From Rhodocyclaceae bacterium (lineage in GTDB: Bacteria > Pseudomonadota > Gammaproteobacteria > Burkholderiales > UBA3065): a DNA stretch of 44,960 nt. Position numbers and translations under genes: made by a program. The DNA lies in the NCBI GenBank assembly GCA_018882975.1, contig VEQZ01000007.1, forward strand, positions 1-44,960, read 5' to 3'. The notes under the pieces were generated by a model. That model was not told the DNA's origin. It saw only the letters and a program-made list of their open reading frames with translations, and did no database searches. Positions 27,500-35,706 of the stretch are shown in pieces (position 1 is the stretch's first letter; the number at the start of each line of letters is the position of its first letter).

Positions 27500-28606
27500 A
27501 TGCAACGCAACTCGATCCTCAACGAGCGCCACCGTCAACTGGGCTCCAAGCTGGACGGCGACACCTGGAACAACATGCCGATCCCGTGGAGTTACCACTC
27601 GGACGCGCATGAGGAAGTGGTTGCCACCCGCACGCGCGCCGGCCTCTACGACGTCTCCGCGCTCAATATCGTCAATGTCTCCGGCCCTGACGCCGAGGCG
27701 GTGATCGACCAACTGGTGACCATCGACGTCACCCGCCTCAAGCCCGGCAGCGCCCGGCTCGCCGCCGAGGTCAACGAGGCCGGCGCGCTGGTCGACGACA
27801 TCATGGTGATCCGCGACGCCGCCGACCGCTTCCGCCTGTCGCACGGCAGCGGTGCTACGCCGGTGACGCTGGCCCAGCTCGCCGCCGGCCGCAATGTGCA
27901 GGTCCAGTCCGACCAGGACATCCACATCCTCTCGCTGCAGGGCCCGCTCGCGGCGGCCGTGCTGCAGCCGCATGCCTCGGCCAAGCTTGCCGACATCGCG
28001 TATTTCCATCACACCGACTCGACGCTGTTCGGCAAGACGGTGGTGATCGGCCGCGGCGGCTACTCCGGCGAACTCGGCTACGAGGTCTGGTGCAAGGCCG
28101 CGGATGCGGTGTTCCTGTGGGACGCCATCCTCGCAGCCGGCAAGGCGCAGGGCGTCATCCCCTGCTCGTGGAACGCGCTCGAACTGACCCGCGTCGAGGC
28201 CGCGCTGCTGTTCTTCCCCTTCGAGATGCCGGAAGGCGACACCACGCCGTGGGAAGTCAACATGGACTGGGCGGTCGACCTCGACAAGGCCGGCGATTAC
28301 ATCGGCAAGGCGGCGGTGCTGGCATCCAAGGGCAAGGAACGCGTCAAGCAGGCCGGCATGCTGGTCCGTCACAGCGCAGCGGTCGAAGCCGGTGCGCCGA
28401 TCTTCGACGGTGGCGCGCAGGTCGGCGTGGTCACCACCGCCTCCTACAGCCGCCTGCTCATGCAGTCGCTGGCCATGGTCCACCTCAACACGGCCAACGC
28501 CGTGATCGGCCGCAGCTACACCATCCGCAGCACGGCGGGCGATTTCAGCGCACTGGTGGTGCCGACACCGTTCTACGACCCGCTGCGTCGCCGCACCCAC
28601 GGCTGA
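27500..28606 (+). CDS. dmmD: GcvT-like tetrahydrofolate aminomethyltransferase subunit of dimethylamine N-demethylase
   Basis: A 368-residue GcvT-family protein: 'YDVSALNIVNVSGPDAEAVIDQLVTIDV' near the N terminus, 'NEAGALVDDIMVIRD' with the conserved acidic pair, 'GRGGYSGELGYEVWC', and the C-terminal barrel 'IFDGGAQVGVVTTASYS'. In clusters for heme-dependent dimethylamine demethylation a protein of this type is the partner that can trap released formaldehyde on tetrahydrofolate. It differs from glycine-cleavage GcvT by context: no gcvH or gcvP is near. GGAGG lies seven bases before the ATG. First of four tightly spaced genes; the dmmD name follows the marine bacterial dmmDABC naming and is tentative. 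Confidence 0.75.
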   Translation: MQRNSILNERHRQLGSKLDGDTWNNMPIPWSYHSDAHEEVVATRTRAGLYDVSALNIVNVSGPDAEAVIDQLVTIDVTRLKPGSARLAAEVNEAGALVDDIMVIRDAADRFRLSHGSGATPVTLAQLAAGRNVQVQSDQDIHILSLQGPLAAAVLQPHASAKLADIAYFHHTDSTLFGKTVVIGRGGYSGELGYEVWCKAADAVFLWDAILAAGKAQGVIPCSWNALELTRVEAALLFFPFEMPEGDTTPWEVNMDWAVDLDKAGDYIGKAAVLASKGKERVKQAGMLVRHSAAVEAGAPIFDGGAQVGVVTTASYSRLLMQSLAMVHLNTANAVIGRSYTIRSTAGDFSALVVPTPFYDPLRRRTHG

Positions 28607-28607
28607 G

Positions 28608-29192
28608 ATGAGTGCAGCACCGCCGGCCATCAAAAGTCAGCCGCAGTACCGGGGCCTGACTTGGGACGCAAGCGGGCAGGCGCACCTGCTGCTGCTCGCC
28701 GCGCGCGACGATGCGCTGCTGGCCAGCCTGCTCGGCGCCTTGCCGTCGGCGCCGATCCGCGTCATCGACTGCGCGGATGCGCTGGCCGCTTTCAGCGCGC
28801 CTGCCGCCCTCGAAGTGACGCGCGCGGCGAGCCTCGAGACCGCGCTCGGCCTGCTCGACGATGCCCTCGCCCGCGCCAGCATGGGGCTGCGCCTCTATTT
28901 GGCCGGCCCCGAGGACGCCATCTGGCAGGCCCACACCATCGCCGCAGCATATGGCATGGGCCGCCGCGAGATCCGTCTGTGCCAGACCGGCAGCCTTGCA
29001 CGGCCGGTGTTCTGTGTGCATTGCCGCAGCATGACCCGGCACGTGCGCACCAACATCGTGCCCTGCGCCGGGTGCGGCCGCGCGCTGTTCGTGCGCGACC
29101 ATTTCTCGCGTCGCCTCGGTGCCTACATGGGCTTCCAGATCGATGCCGAAGCCCCGGGCCAGGTGCCGCCGGCTGAGACCGTCTACCCCTGA
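28608..29192 (+). CDS. dimethylamine monooxygenase small subunit (DmmA-family)
   Basis: 194 residues. The N-terminal ~120 form an alpha/beta, Rossmann-like stretch ('AHLLLLAARDDALLASLL', 'LRLYLAGPEDAIWQAHTIAAAYGM') and the C terminus holds a CxxC pair at 136/139 and another at 153/156 ('CVHCRSM', 'CAGCGRALFVRDHFS'), a zinc-ribbon or rubredoxin-like knuckle. This fits the small subunit always found beside the heme subunit of dimethylamine monooxygenase. Subunit letters differ between naming schemes, so I give no symbol. The ATG is one base after the previous stop. Confidence 0.68.
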   Translation: MSAAPPAIKSQPQYRGLTWDASGQAHLLLLAARDDALLASLLGALPSAPIRVIDCADALAAFSAPAALEVTRAASLETALGLLDDALARASMGLRLYLAGPEDAIWQAHTIAAAYGMGRREIRLCQTGSLARPVFCVHCRSMTRHVRTNIVPCAGCGRALFVRDHFSRRLGAYMGFQIDAEAPGQVPPAETVYP

Positions 29193-29207
29193 CGCGCGCC
29201 AACCCCG

Positions 29208-30164
29208 ATGAGACCCGTGATCGAAATGACCATCGCCCGCACGCTCGACGTGGCGCCGGGGATTCGCGAGTTCTGGCTCAAGGCCGCCGATGGCTCGGCG
29301 CTGCCGGCCTATTCCGGTGGCAGCCACATCGTGCTCGGCCTGCCCCTGCCGGGCGGCCTGCAGCGCAACCCGTACTCGCTGGTGGGTGACCCGGCCGATG
29401 CGAGTAAATGGCGCATCGCAGTGCGCCGTCAGGAGGGTTCGCGTGGCGGCTCGGCGTGGCTGCACGACACCGCTGCCGAGGGCATGCGCCTGCAAGTGGC
29501 GGTGCCTGCCAACCTGTTCCCGATGGCGCGGTTGGCGCGCCACCACGTGCTGATCGCCGGCGGCATCGGCATCACACCGATCCTCTCGCACGCCCGCGAG
29601 ATGGCCCGTCTCGGCCTGAGCTTCGAGGTGCACTACGCCTACCGCGCACGCGCCTTCGCCGCCTTGGCCGATGAAGTCGGCGCCATCGCCGGCGACCGCC
29701 TGCGCCGCTACGACCAATCCGACGGCGAGAAGGTCGATTTCGAAGCCCTGCTGGCCGGGCGGCCACTGGGTACGCACGCCTATCTCTGCGGACCGCAGCC
29801 CATGGTCGAAGCGTTTCATGCCATCGGCACGCGCCTGGGCTGGCCGGGGGACCGCCTGCACAGCGAGCGCTTCGTCGCGCCGCCCCCGGGCGACGCGTTC
29901 AGCGTGAGACTCGCGCGCAGCGGTCTGCGCGTCGAGGTGCCGCCGCACCGCAGCATGCTCGAAGCGATCGAGGCCGCCGGCGTGAGCGCGCCCTTCATGT
30001 GCCGCGGCGGCGCCTGCGGCCAATGCGAACTCGAGGTGCTGGAAGCCGACTCGGCCCTGCAGCACAACGACCTCTACCTCAGCGCCGAAGTGCGGGCCGG
30101 CGGGCGCAGGATCATGCCCTGCGTGTCGCGCGCCTGTGGCGGCTGCATCACCGTCGATCTCTGA
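29208..30164 (+). CDS. flavin/2Fe-2S reductase subunit of dimethylamine N-demethylase
   Basis: 318 residues with the phthalate-dioxygenase-reductase order: flavin domain with 'RNPYSLVGDP' (Arg53, Tyr56, Ser57), NAD(P)H domain with 'LIAGGIGITPILSHA' (115-129), and a C-terminal plant-type ferredoxin with Cys265, Cys270, Cys273 and Cys305. It should pass electrons from NAD(P)H through the cluster to the heme subunit encoded next. The ATG is at 29208, 15 bases after the previous gene. The final residues add a further C-x2-C (310, 313), beyond the four cluster ligands. Confidence 0.85.
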   Translation: MRPVIEMTIARTLDVAPGIREFWLKAADGSALPAYSGGSHIVLGLPLPGGLQRNPYSLVGDPADASKWRIAVRRQEGSRGGSAWLHDTAAEGMRLQVAVPANLFPMARLARHHVLIAGGIGITPILSHAREMARLGLSFEVHYAYRARAFAALADEVGAIAGDRLRRYDQSDGEKVDFEALLAGRPLGTHAYLCGPQPMVEAFHAIGTRLGWPGDRLHSERFVAPPPGDAFSVRLARSGLRVEVPPHRSMLEAIEAAGVSAPFMCRGGACGQCELEVLEADSALQHNDLYLSAEVRAGGRRIMPCVSRACGGCITVDL

Positions 30165-30179
30165 CAGGACAAGCCCGAC

Positions 30180-31220
30180 ATGAACATCCGGTTCCGTGAC
30201 GAGACCTTCCGCGGCGATTACTCCTACCGCAATTCCGACGCCACGGTGCGCCGCTTCCCGTTCCCGTTCGGCCTGGACGAGTACATGTACTCGGTCAACA
30301 TCGAACGCCACAACGGCGGGCCGGCGGGCTCGGTGTACGAGTTCGCCTTCGACATCGACGAGCACTACGTGGCCGAATGCCGCGACCGCGCCATCACCCT
30401 CGAGCGCGATCCGGGACGCTGCGTCTCGCTGCCGCACATGATCGATGCCGAATGGGACGTGCTCGAACTCATCATGACCTCGCTGGCGCACGACTACCCG
30501 GACCACTTCGGCCTGCAATGCGACGGTGCGCGCTGGACCTGGACCAACCGGCCGCTGGGCATCGAGCAGGCCTTCGTGTTCGGCGATGCCGCGACCCTGC
30601 CATGCCCGCCCTTCGAATACATCACGCGCCAGACGCAGGGCGACTTCGTCATCATGGACCAGCGCGACGGCGACCTCTGGGCCGATGCCGGCATGATCAC
30701 CTCGCAAGCCGACTGGTCGATGAGTTTCGACACCGGAATGAGCTTCAAGGAGTGGCACGGGCCAGTGCCGCGTGCGCACGAGATCGGCGTCTTCGACCGT
30801 GCGCTCAAGTACCTGCTGATGCTGCAACTCGGCCAACCGGTGCGCCGGCTCAACTGGACCATGACGGTCAACCCGCGCCTCGATACCGCACCCGAGACCT
30901 ACCCCGAATGGGGGCCCGACCGGGCATCGGTGAGGCTCGACAACGTGCCTGACAAAGTGCATCTGCGCGTCGAGTTGCAGGCGCTGTTCCGCCTGCCGCG
31001 CAGCAACGGCGTGCTGTTCTCGATCCGCTGCTACCTCGCCAGCGTCGGTGACCTCGCGCGCTACCCGCGCTGGGCCAAGCGCCTGCACCGGGTGCTGCGC
31101 GACCTGCCGCAGGACCTCGCCGAATACAAGGGCCTGGTGCGTTACAGGCCGACGGTCTTGGAATGGCTGTCGCGCCTCGATGACGGCGCGCCGGTGGCGC
31201 CCGGGACGCACCCGGAATGA
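30180..31220 (+). CDS. heme-dependent oxidative N-demethylase alpha subunit (DUF3445)
   Basis: 346 residues of the DUF3445/HODM-alpha family, in which a PAS-type fold binds heme and oxidatively demethylates dimethylamine to monomethylamine and formaldehyde. Recognisable blocks are 'FPFPFGLDEYMYSVNIE', 'SLAHDYPDHFGLQ', 'IEQAFVFGDAATLPCPPFEYITRQTQGDFVIMDQRDGDLW'-type centre, 'PRRLNWT-like VRRLNWTMTVNPRL' and 'LRVELQALFRLPRSNGVLFSIRCYL'. The heme ligand cannot be picked by eye. Last gene of the operon, 15 bases after the reductase; it converges on the PAS gene with a 15-base gap and no visible terminator. Confidence 0.85.
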   Translation: MNIRFRDETFRGDYSYRNSDATVRRFPFPFGLDEYMYSVNIERHNGGPAGSVYEFAFDIDEHYVAECRDRAITLERDPGRCVSLPHMIDAEWDVLELIMTSLAHDYPDHFGLQCDGARWTWTNRPLGIEQAFVFGDAATLPCPPFEYITRQTQGDFVIMDQRDGDLWADAGMITSQADWSMSFDTGMSFKEWHGPVPRAHEIGVFDRALKYLLMLQLGQPVRRLNWTMTVNPRLDTAPETYPEWGPDRASVRLDNVPDKVHLRVELQALFRLPRSNGVLFSIRCYLASVGDLARYPRWAKRLHRVLRDLPQDLAEYKGLVRYRPTVLEWLSRLDDGAPVAPGTHPE

Positions 31221-31235
31221 CCCCGGCGGCGTGCG

Positions 31236-33086
31236 TCAGTCCTCGCTGAACTCGCAGCGTCCCGGACCGAGGGCGCGTGCTTGCGCTGCGGCACGCCGGG
31301 CGGCATCCAGCAGGCCCTCCGCGCCCAGATGCCGACGGTCGCTAAGGGCGATGCCGATGGCGACCTCGGGCACCACCTCGCGCCCTTCCGACCGCAGCGG
31401 CTGCGCCAGTTCGGCGGCGAGCAGCCCGGCGATGCGCGAAGTCGCGCCGACCACTGCGCGTGCCGCGGTGACCGGCCGTGCATCGTCGGTCATGCGCAGA
31501 TCCGAAAGCAGCACGGCAAAACGCCATTCGTCCATGTAGGTCACCAGCGAACCCGGACGATTGACGCTGCTGAAGCGGCGCGCGACCGCCTCGAGCCGCG
31601 TCTCCGACGTCGCATCGCCGTCGCCCTCGGGGACGCCGATATCGATCCAGAGTACTGCGAAGCGCAGGCTGCGGATAGTCGACTGGTGCAGCGTCCAGAC
31701 CAGCAACTGGGTGAATACGGTACGGCTGGTCATGCCGGTACGGGCGTCGAAGGCGACGCGCGAGCGCGCACCCTCGCGAGCACTGCTGCGAATGTCGACG
31801 TCGGTGATGAAACCCTCGATGGACAGCAGATCGCCCTGCGCCGAAAAGGCGCCGCGCCCCTGTTCCCAGACATGCAGGATGCGGCCGGAGGCATGGCGCA
31901 GACGGTAGGCGATCTGATACGGGCGGCGCACCTCGAGCGCCGACTGCACCTGCCCCCAGACGAATGCGCGGTCTTCCGGATGGATCAGGCTGGCAAAGGT
32001 CACGCCCTGCCGGCCCACCAGTTCCCAAGGCTCGTAGCCAGTCAATGCGAGGCAGCCGTCGCTGACGAAATCCATGGTCCATTCCGGGTCGTTGCGGCCG
32101 CGGTAGACCATCCCTGGCACATTGACCAGCAGCGTATCGACCTGCCGCCTCGCCACCATGCCCTCGTCGTCGCGACGGCGCCGGTCGATGTCGGAGATGG
32201 TGCCGACGATGCCGTGCACCTCGCCAGCAGCATCGACACAGGCGTTGGCCCGCAGTGCGCCGCGCAGCACATGGCCGGCCAGATGAACGAAGCGCAACTC
32301 CGTGGCGAATGCGCGGCTGTCGCCCTGGATGATCGCGGCCAAGCCGCGCTCGAGAGACTCGCGCTCCTCCGGATGCACCGCCGCCGCAAGACTCGCGCCG
32401 CGGCTCGTGGTCGCACCCCTGCCGGTGAGGCGTTCCCAGGCGCGGCTGAGGAATACCAGGCGCCCTGCCTTGTCGGTCTTGAAGAACACCGACTCCAGTT
32501 GATCGAGCAGAAGCTGCAAGGTCTCGGTGGTCGGCTCGCGCGGCGTGCCAGCGGCGGCATCGGCACGGAACTGCAACAGGCAGCAGCCCGGCTCGGATGC
32601 CATCGGCGTGAGCGCGGCATGCGCCCGCAGGGTGCTGCCATCGGCGCGCACCAGTCGGAGCAGGTCATCCTGCAAACGCGGCCCATCCTCGCTGCGGCAA
32701 CCCTGCATGGCGGCAAAGCGGTGGTGATCGCCGGGGTGGAGCAGGTTGGTAAAGGGCATCCCGGTCACCTCATCACCGTGCTCGCCCATGTCGAGCAATT
32801 CGAGGAAGGCCCGATTGGCAAAACTCACCACCGGGCCGCGCAGGATCAAGGCCGCCGCGGGGATCGCACTGCAGGCCTCGCCGGCCCACGACGCACCGGA
32901 AGCGTCTCGCTCGCGGCCGTCGATGCGGCCACTACGAAGCTGCCGTTTCGCCACGGCGAGCAGGAACGCTGCTGCGACCAAAGTGCCCGCGGGGATCGCG
33001 TAGAACGCCATGCCGCCATACCATGAGGCCATGACGGCAGCGAACAGCAGCGACAGCGCAAAGGTGGTGAAGACGAACAGCGTCAT
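31236..33086 (-). CDS. membrane PAS-domain sensor with degenerate GGDEF domain
   Basis: 616 residues. Two N-terminal membrane helices (about 2-20 and 24-46) are followed by three PAS-like repeats (about 75-190, 195-310, 320-435; 'LLDMGEHGDEVTGMPFTNLLHPGDHHRF', 'WERLTGRG...HPEERESLERG', 'LALTGYEPWELVGRQ...IHPEDRAFVW'). The C terminus (440-610) has the diguanylate-cyclase layout, 'AFDARTGMTSRTVFTQLL' then 'VTYMDEWRFAVLL', but GG(D/E)EF is replaced by YMDEW (517-521), so cyclase activity is unlikely. It may bind GTP or act as a partner. Its ATG overlaps that of the divergent histidine kinase, which suggests joint function. Confidence 0.75.
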   Translation of the reverse strand: MTLFVFTTFALSLLFAAVMASWYGGMAFYAIPAGTLVAAAFLLAVAKRQLRSGRIDGRERDASGASWAGEACSAIPAAALILRGPVVSFANRAFLELLDMGEHGDEVTGMPFTNLLHPGDHHRFAAMQGCRSEDGPRLQDDLLRLVRADGSTLRAHAALTPMASEPGCCLLQFRADAAAGTPREPTTETLQLLLDQLESVFFKTDKAGRLVFLSRAWERLTGRGATTSRGASLAAAVHPEERESLERGLAAIIQGDSRAFATELRFVHLAGHVLRGALRANACVDAAGEVHGIVGTISDIDRRRRDDEGMVARRQVDTLLVNVPGMVYRGRNDPEWTMDFVSDGCLALTGYEPWELVGRQGVTFASLIHPEDRAFVWGQVQSALEVRRPYQIAYRLRHASGRILHVWEQGRGAFSAQGDLLSIEGFITDVDIRSSAREGARSRVAFDARTGMTSRTVFTQLLVWTLHQSTIRSLRFAVLWIDIGVPEGDGDATSETRLEAVARRFSSVNRPGSLVTYMDEWRFAVLLSDLRMTDDARPVTAARAVVGATSRIAGLLAAELAQPLRSEGREVVPEVAIGIALSDRRHLGAEGLLDAARRAAAQARALGPGRCEFSED

Positions 33087-34740
33087 GGCGCCGATTGTCC
33101 CGCAGATACGGCGTGCGCGTTACCCGCTGTTCGTCGCGCTCGCCGGCGTGCTGGGGGGGTGCGCGGTGGCCGTGCTGCTTTCGGCATGGGGCAGCGCGGC
33201 CTTGCAGAACCGCTTCGCCGACTTCGTGGCGCAACTGGCCGAGGCCTGCGCCGGCGCACCCGATGGTGCGCAGGTATGCCCCGTGGTCGGGGCATTCCAG
33301 CGGACAGTGCTGGAACAGGGCGCATCGATGCTGATGCTGCAGTTCCTCTGCATGGGGCTGCTGCTGGTCGGCATCGGCAGCCTGGGATTTCACGGCTATC
33401 GCTTGCTGGTCAGGCGCATGGACGATGCCGTCAAGCTGCCCGGCGGGTCGGACCTCGAGATCGACGCCGGCCGCGACGAGTTCGACCACGTCCGGGCGCG
33501 TCTGGCCACCCTGCATGCCCGGGCTGCAGGCCTCGAAGCCGAATCGGCTTGGCACCGCCGGGCAAGCGAGGCACAGGCACGGCGCGCGGCCACCGTGGTG
33601 CGAGCGGGCCATGAGGTGGCGCGCCTCATCAACGACTCCGAACTCTCCGAGGGCGGGCTGGCCAGTGCACTCGGTGTGCTCGCCGCGGCCAGTGAGGCAC
33701 GCGCGGTGGGACTCGTGCTGGAACCCGGGGTCTGCCGCACGCTGGGTCTGGCATCCACCATCGCCGTGCCGCTTGCGCCGATGCTGGCGGAGCAGCTTCC
33801 CGCAGACCATCCACCGCGCCCGGTCGTGGGGCGGCTGCTGGCGGGCCCCGACGAGGTGCAGACGCTGCTGGTGCCATTGACCAGTGGCGACATCGGCGTC
33901 GGTACCCTGCTGCTCGAGTTCGCGCCGGAGGCGCGCCTTGATGACACCCGCATCCGGCTCGCCGAAACGGTCGCGCGCATCCTCTCGCTGGCCATCGTCA
34001 GTCTCAGCGACAGCGCCGAGAACCGCCGGGTGGCCCTGCTTGAGGAGCGTTCGGCGATCGCCGCCGAACTGCACGATTCGCTGGCGCAGTCGCTCGGCTT
34101 CATGCGCATCCAGTTGGCGCGCCTGCAGCGCGCCTTGCATGAGCAGGGCCGGGCAGCCGACGATGAACCCGGTCGGATTGCTGCCGAGCTGCGCCAAGGC
34201 CTCGCCGCCGCCTATGGCGAAGTGCGCGAGCTGATCTCCACCTTCCGCGCGCGTCTCGACGGCGGTGGGCTGCTCGAGGCGGTGCAGCAGGCGCTCGTCG
34301 CGCTGCGCACGCAGACCGGCATCACGGTCAGCTTCGACCATGCGCTCGGCCGCTGCCGGCTCGAGGTCAACGAGGAGTTCCACATCCTCCAGCTCATTCG
34401 CGAGGCGCTCAGCAACATCGGCCGCCATTCATGCGCGTCCGCAGCCTGGGTCGACATGCGCTACGGCCCGGGGCATGAGTTCGTCGTCGTCATCGATGAC
34501 GACGGCCGCGGCTTGGCGGCGGCATCCAGCCCGGCAGACCCCGCCGATGGCATGGCAGACCGGGCCGATGGTGCCAGAGCGGACGGCGGCCACCACGGGC
34601 TCAGTATCATGCGCGAGCGGATCGCCTCACTGGGCGGCGCGCTCGAAGTCATTGCCAGGCCGGGGGGCGGCACCCGCGTCCGGCTGGCATTCCCGCCCAA
34701 GCGCCTGCCAACAGAGCCCGACCAAGGAGCGCGACCCTGA
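33085..34740 (+). CDS. NarX-like sensor histidine kinase
   Basis: 551 residues. Membrane helices at about 13-34 and 83-105 flank a ~45-residue periplasmic loop with two Cys. A linker coiled coil and a GAF-like region (about 165-310) follow, then the HisKA_3 motif 'IAAELHDSLAQSLGFMRIQL' with His330 as phospho-acceptor, and an HATPase domain ('LIREALSNIGRHS', 'DDDGRGL', 'HHGLSIMRERI'). The H-D-S-L-A-Q-S-L core is that of NarX/NarQ. The nitrate P-box of NarX is not seen in the loop. ATG 33085 was chosen; an upstream ATG at 33010 would run far into the divergent gene. It couples to the response regulator. Confidence 0.88.
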   Translation: MAPIVPQIRRARYPLFVALAGVLGGCAVAVLLSAWGSAALQNRFADFVAQLAEACAGAPDGAQVCPVVGAFQRTVLEQGASMLMLQFLCMGLLLVGIGSLGFHGYRLLVRRMDDAVKLPGGSDLEIDAGRDEFDHVRARLATLHARAAGLEAESAWHRRASEAQARRAATVVRAGHEVARLINDSELSEGGLASALGVLAAASEARAVGLVLEPGVCRTLGLASTIAVPLAPMLAEQLPADHPPRPVVGRLLAGPDEVQTLLVPLTSGDIGVGTLLLEFAPEARLDDTRIRLAETVARILSLAIVSLSDSAENRRVALLEERSAIAAELHDSLAQSLGFMRIQLARLQRALHEQGRAADDEPGRIAAELRQGLAAAYGEVRELISTFRARLDGGGLLEAVQQALVALRTQTGITVSFDHALGRCRLEVNEEFHILQLIREALSNIGRHSCASAAWVDMRYGPGHEFVVVIDDDGRGLAAASSPADPADGMADRADGARADGGHHGLSIMRERIASLGGALEVIARPGGGTRVRLAFPPKRLPTEPDQGARP

Positions 34741-35360
34741 GCACAAGCATCCTGTTGATCGACGACCACCCGCTGTTCCGCAAGGGGGTCGCGCAGCTGT
34801 TCTCCGCCGAGGCCGACATGCAGGTGGTGGGCGAGGCCTCGGACGGCCCCGCTGGCATCGAACTGGCGCAGCGGCTGCAGCCCGACATCATCCTGCTCGA
34901 CCTCAACATGCGCGGCATGGGCGGCACCGAGACGCTGCAAGCGCTGAAGGCGGCCGGCGTGCGGTCGCGCTGCATCATGCTCACGGTGTCGGGCGAGGAG
35001 CGCGACGTCATCGCCGCGATCCGCCTCGGCGCCGACGGTTACCTGCTCAAGGACATGGAACCGGAGGATCTGGTGGCGCGGGTGCGTCAGGCGGTTCAGG
35101 GCAGCGTGGTACTCGACGGCATGGTCGCGGGTATCCTCACCCAGGCGCTCAACGCCCCGCAACCGCCGGCCCTGACCTCGCTGACCGGGCGCGAGACGGA
35201 GATCCTCGCGCAACTGGCCGAGGGCCTTAGCAACAAGGAGATCGCGCGCCAACTCGGCATCTCGGACGCCACGGTGAAAGTGCACATCAAGCACCTGCTG
35301 CGCAAGCTCAACATGAAGAGCCGGCTCGAAGCCGCGGTCTGGGCGCTGCACAACCTTTGA
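34737..35360 (+). CDS. NarL-like response regulator, apparent CTG start
   Basis: 207 residues. Receiver domain: acidic pair Asp9/Asp10, phospho-acceptor Asp55 in 'DIILLDLNM', Thr83 and Lys105. LuxR/NarL helix-turn-helix (about 145-207): 'LTGRETEILAQLAEGLSNKEIARQLGI' and recognition helix 'TVKVHIKHLLRKL', where Lys, Val and Lys match the NarL residues that touch DNA. The reading frame has no ATG or GTG upstream. TTG at 34755 would delete most of the first beta strand (SILLIDDH). CTG at 34737 keeps it, overlaps the kinase stop (CTGA) and follows AAGGAG by seven bases. It is the best candidate to bind the three 7-2-7 elements of the amine island. Confidence 0.88.
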   Translation: MSTSILLIDDHPLFRKGVAQLFSAEADMQVVGEASDGPAGIELAQRLQPDIILLDLNMRGMGGTETLQALKAAGVRSRCIMLTVSGEERDVIAAIRLGADGYLLKDMEPEDLVARVRQAVQGSVVLDGMVAGILTQALNAPQPPALTSLTGRETEILAQLAEGLSNKEIARQLGISDATVKVHIKHLLRKLNMKSRLEAAVWALHNL

Positions 35361-35405
35361 GCCGGCGTCGCGCCCGTCTCTCGGCAGCCCCACCTCGACG
35401 CCGGC
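35361..35405. terminator. inverted repeat between convergent genes
   Basis: GCCGGCGTCG (35361-35370), right after the response-regulator stop, pairs perfectly with CGACGCCGGC (35396-35405), ten base pairs with a 25-base loop, just before the end of the converging minus-strand gene. There is no T run, but the place suits a bidirectional terminator. Confidence 0.5.
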
Positions 35406-35413
35406 GGTCTGCC

Positions 35414-35695
35414 TCAACCGCCCTGCAGCGTGGCATGGGCGCGCCGGTAACGCGCCCACAGGTAGGCGTCCATCACCATGATGGCGTAGACAAAGAAGCC
35501 GCCGGCGTGGCGGCCGACGAAGGAGTGCTCCGGCGTGGTCAGGCGATACGTCACCACCGCCAGCGTCAGCGCGAAGAACAGCATCACCCAGGCCCGCACC
35601 AGCATGCCGTTGAGCACCTGACCCATGCCCGGCAGCACGATGGCCACCGCCAGCACCAGCAGTGGATGAGGCACCCGCGCCCGCCCGCTGGCCAT
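35414..35695 (-). CDS. small membrane protein, TM2-like
   Basis: 93 residues with three hydrophobic stretches (about 10-28, 31-48, 64-80). The segment 'LPGMGQVLNGMLVRAWVMLFF' has the PGxGQ-x3-G pattern seen in small TM2-type membrane proteins, but I do not recognise a family with function. The first Met in a sensible place is 35695, 11 bases after the preceding gene; the frame upstream of it is open but antisense-like. Last gene of the six-gene minus-strand module. Confidence 0.6.
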   Translation of the reverse strand: MASGRARVPHPLLVLAVAIVLPGMGQVLNGMLVRAWVMLFFALTLAVVTYRLTTPEHSFVGRHAGGFFVYAIMVMDAYLWARYRRAHATLQGG

Positions 35696-35706
35696 GCGCG
35701 CCGCCC

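Noticed and set aside
33065..33100. GATTGTCC near the kinase start as a fourth composite element
   Set aside because: No 7-2-7 dyad lies 12 bases upstream and the bases are kinase codons.
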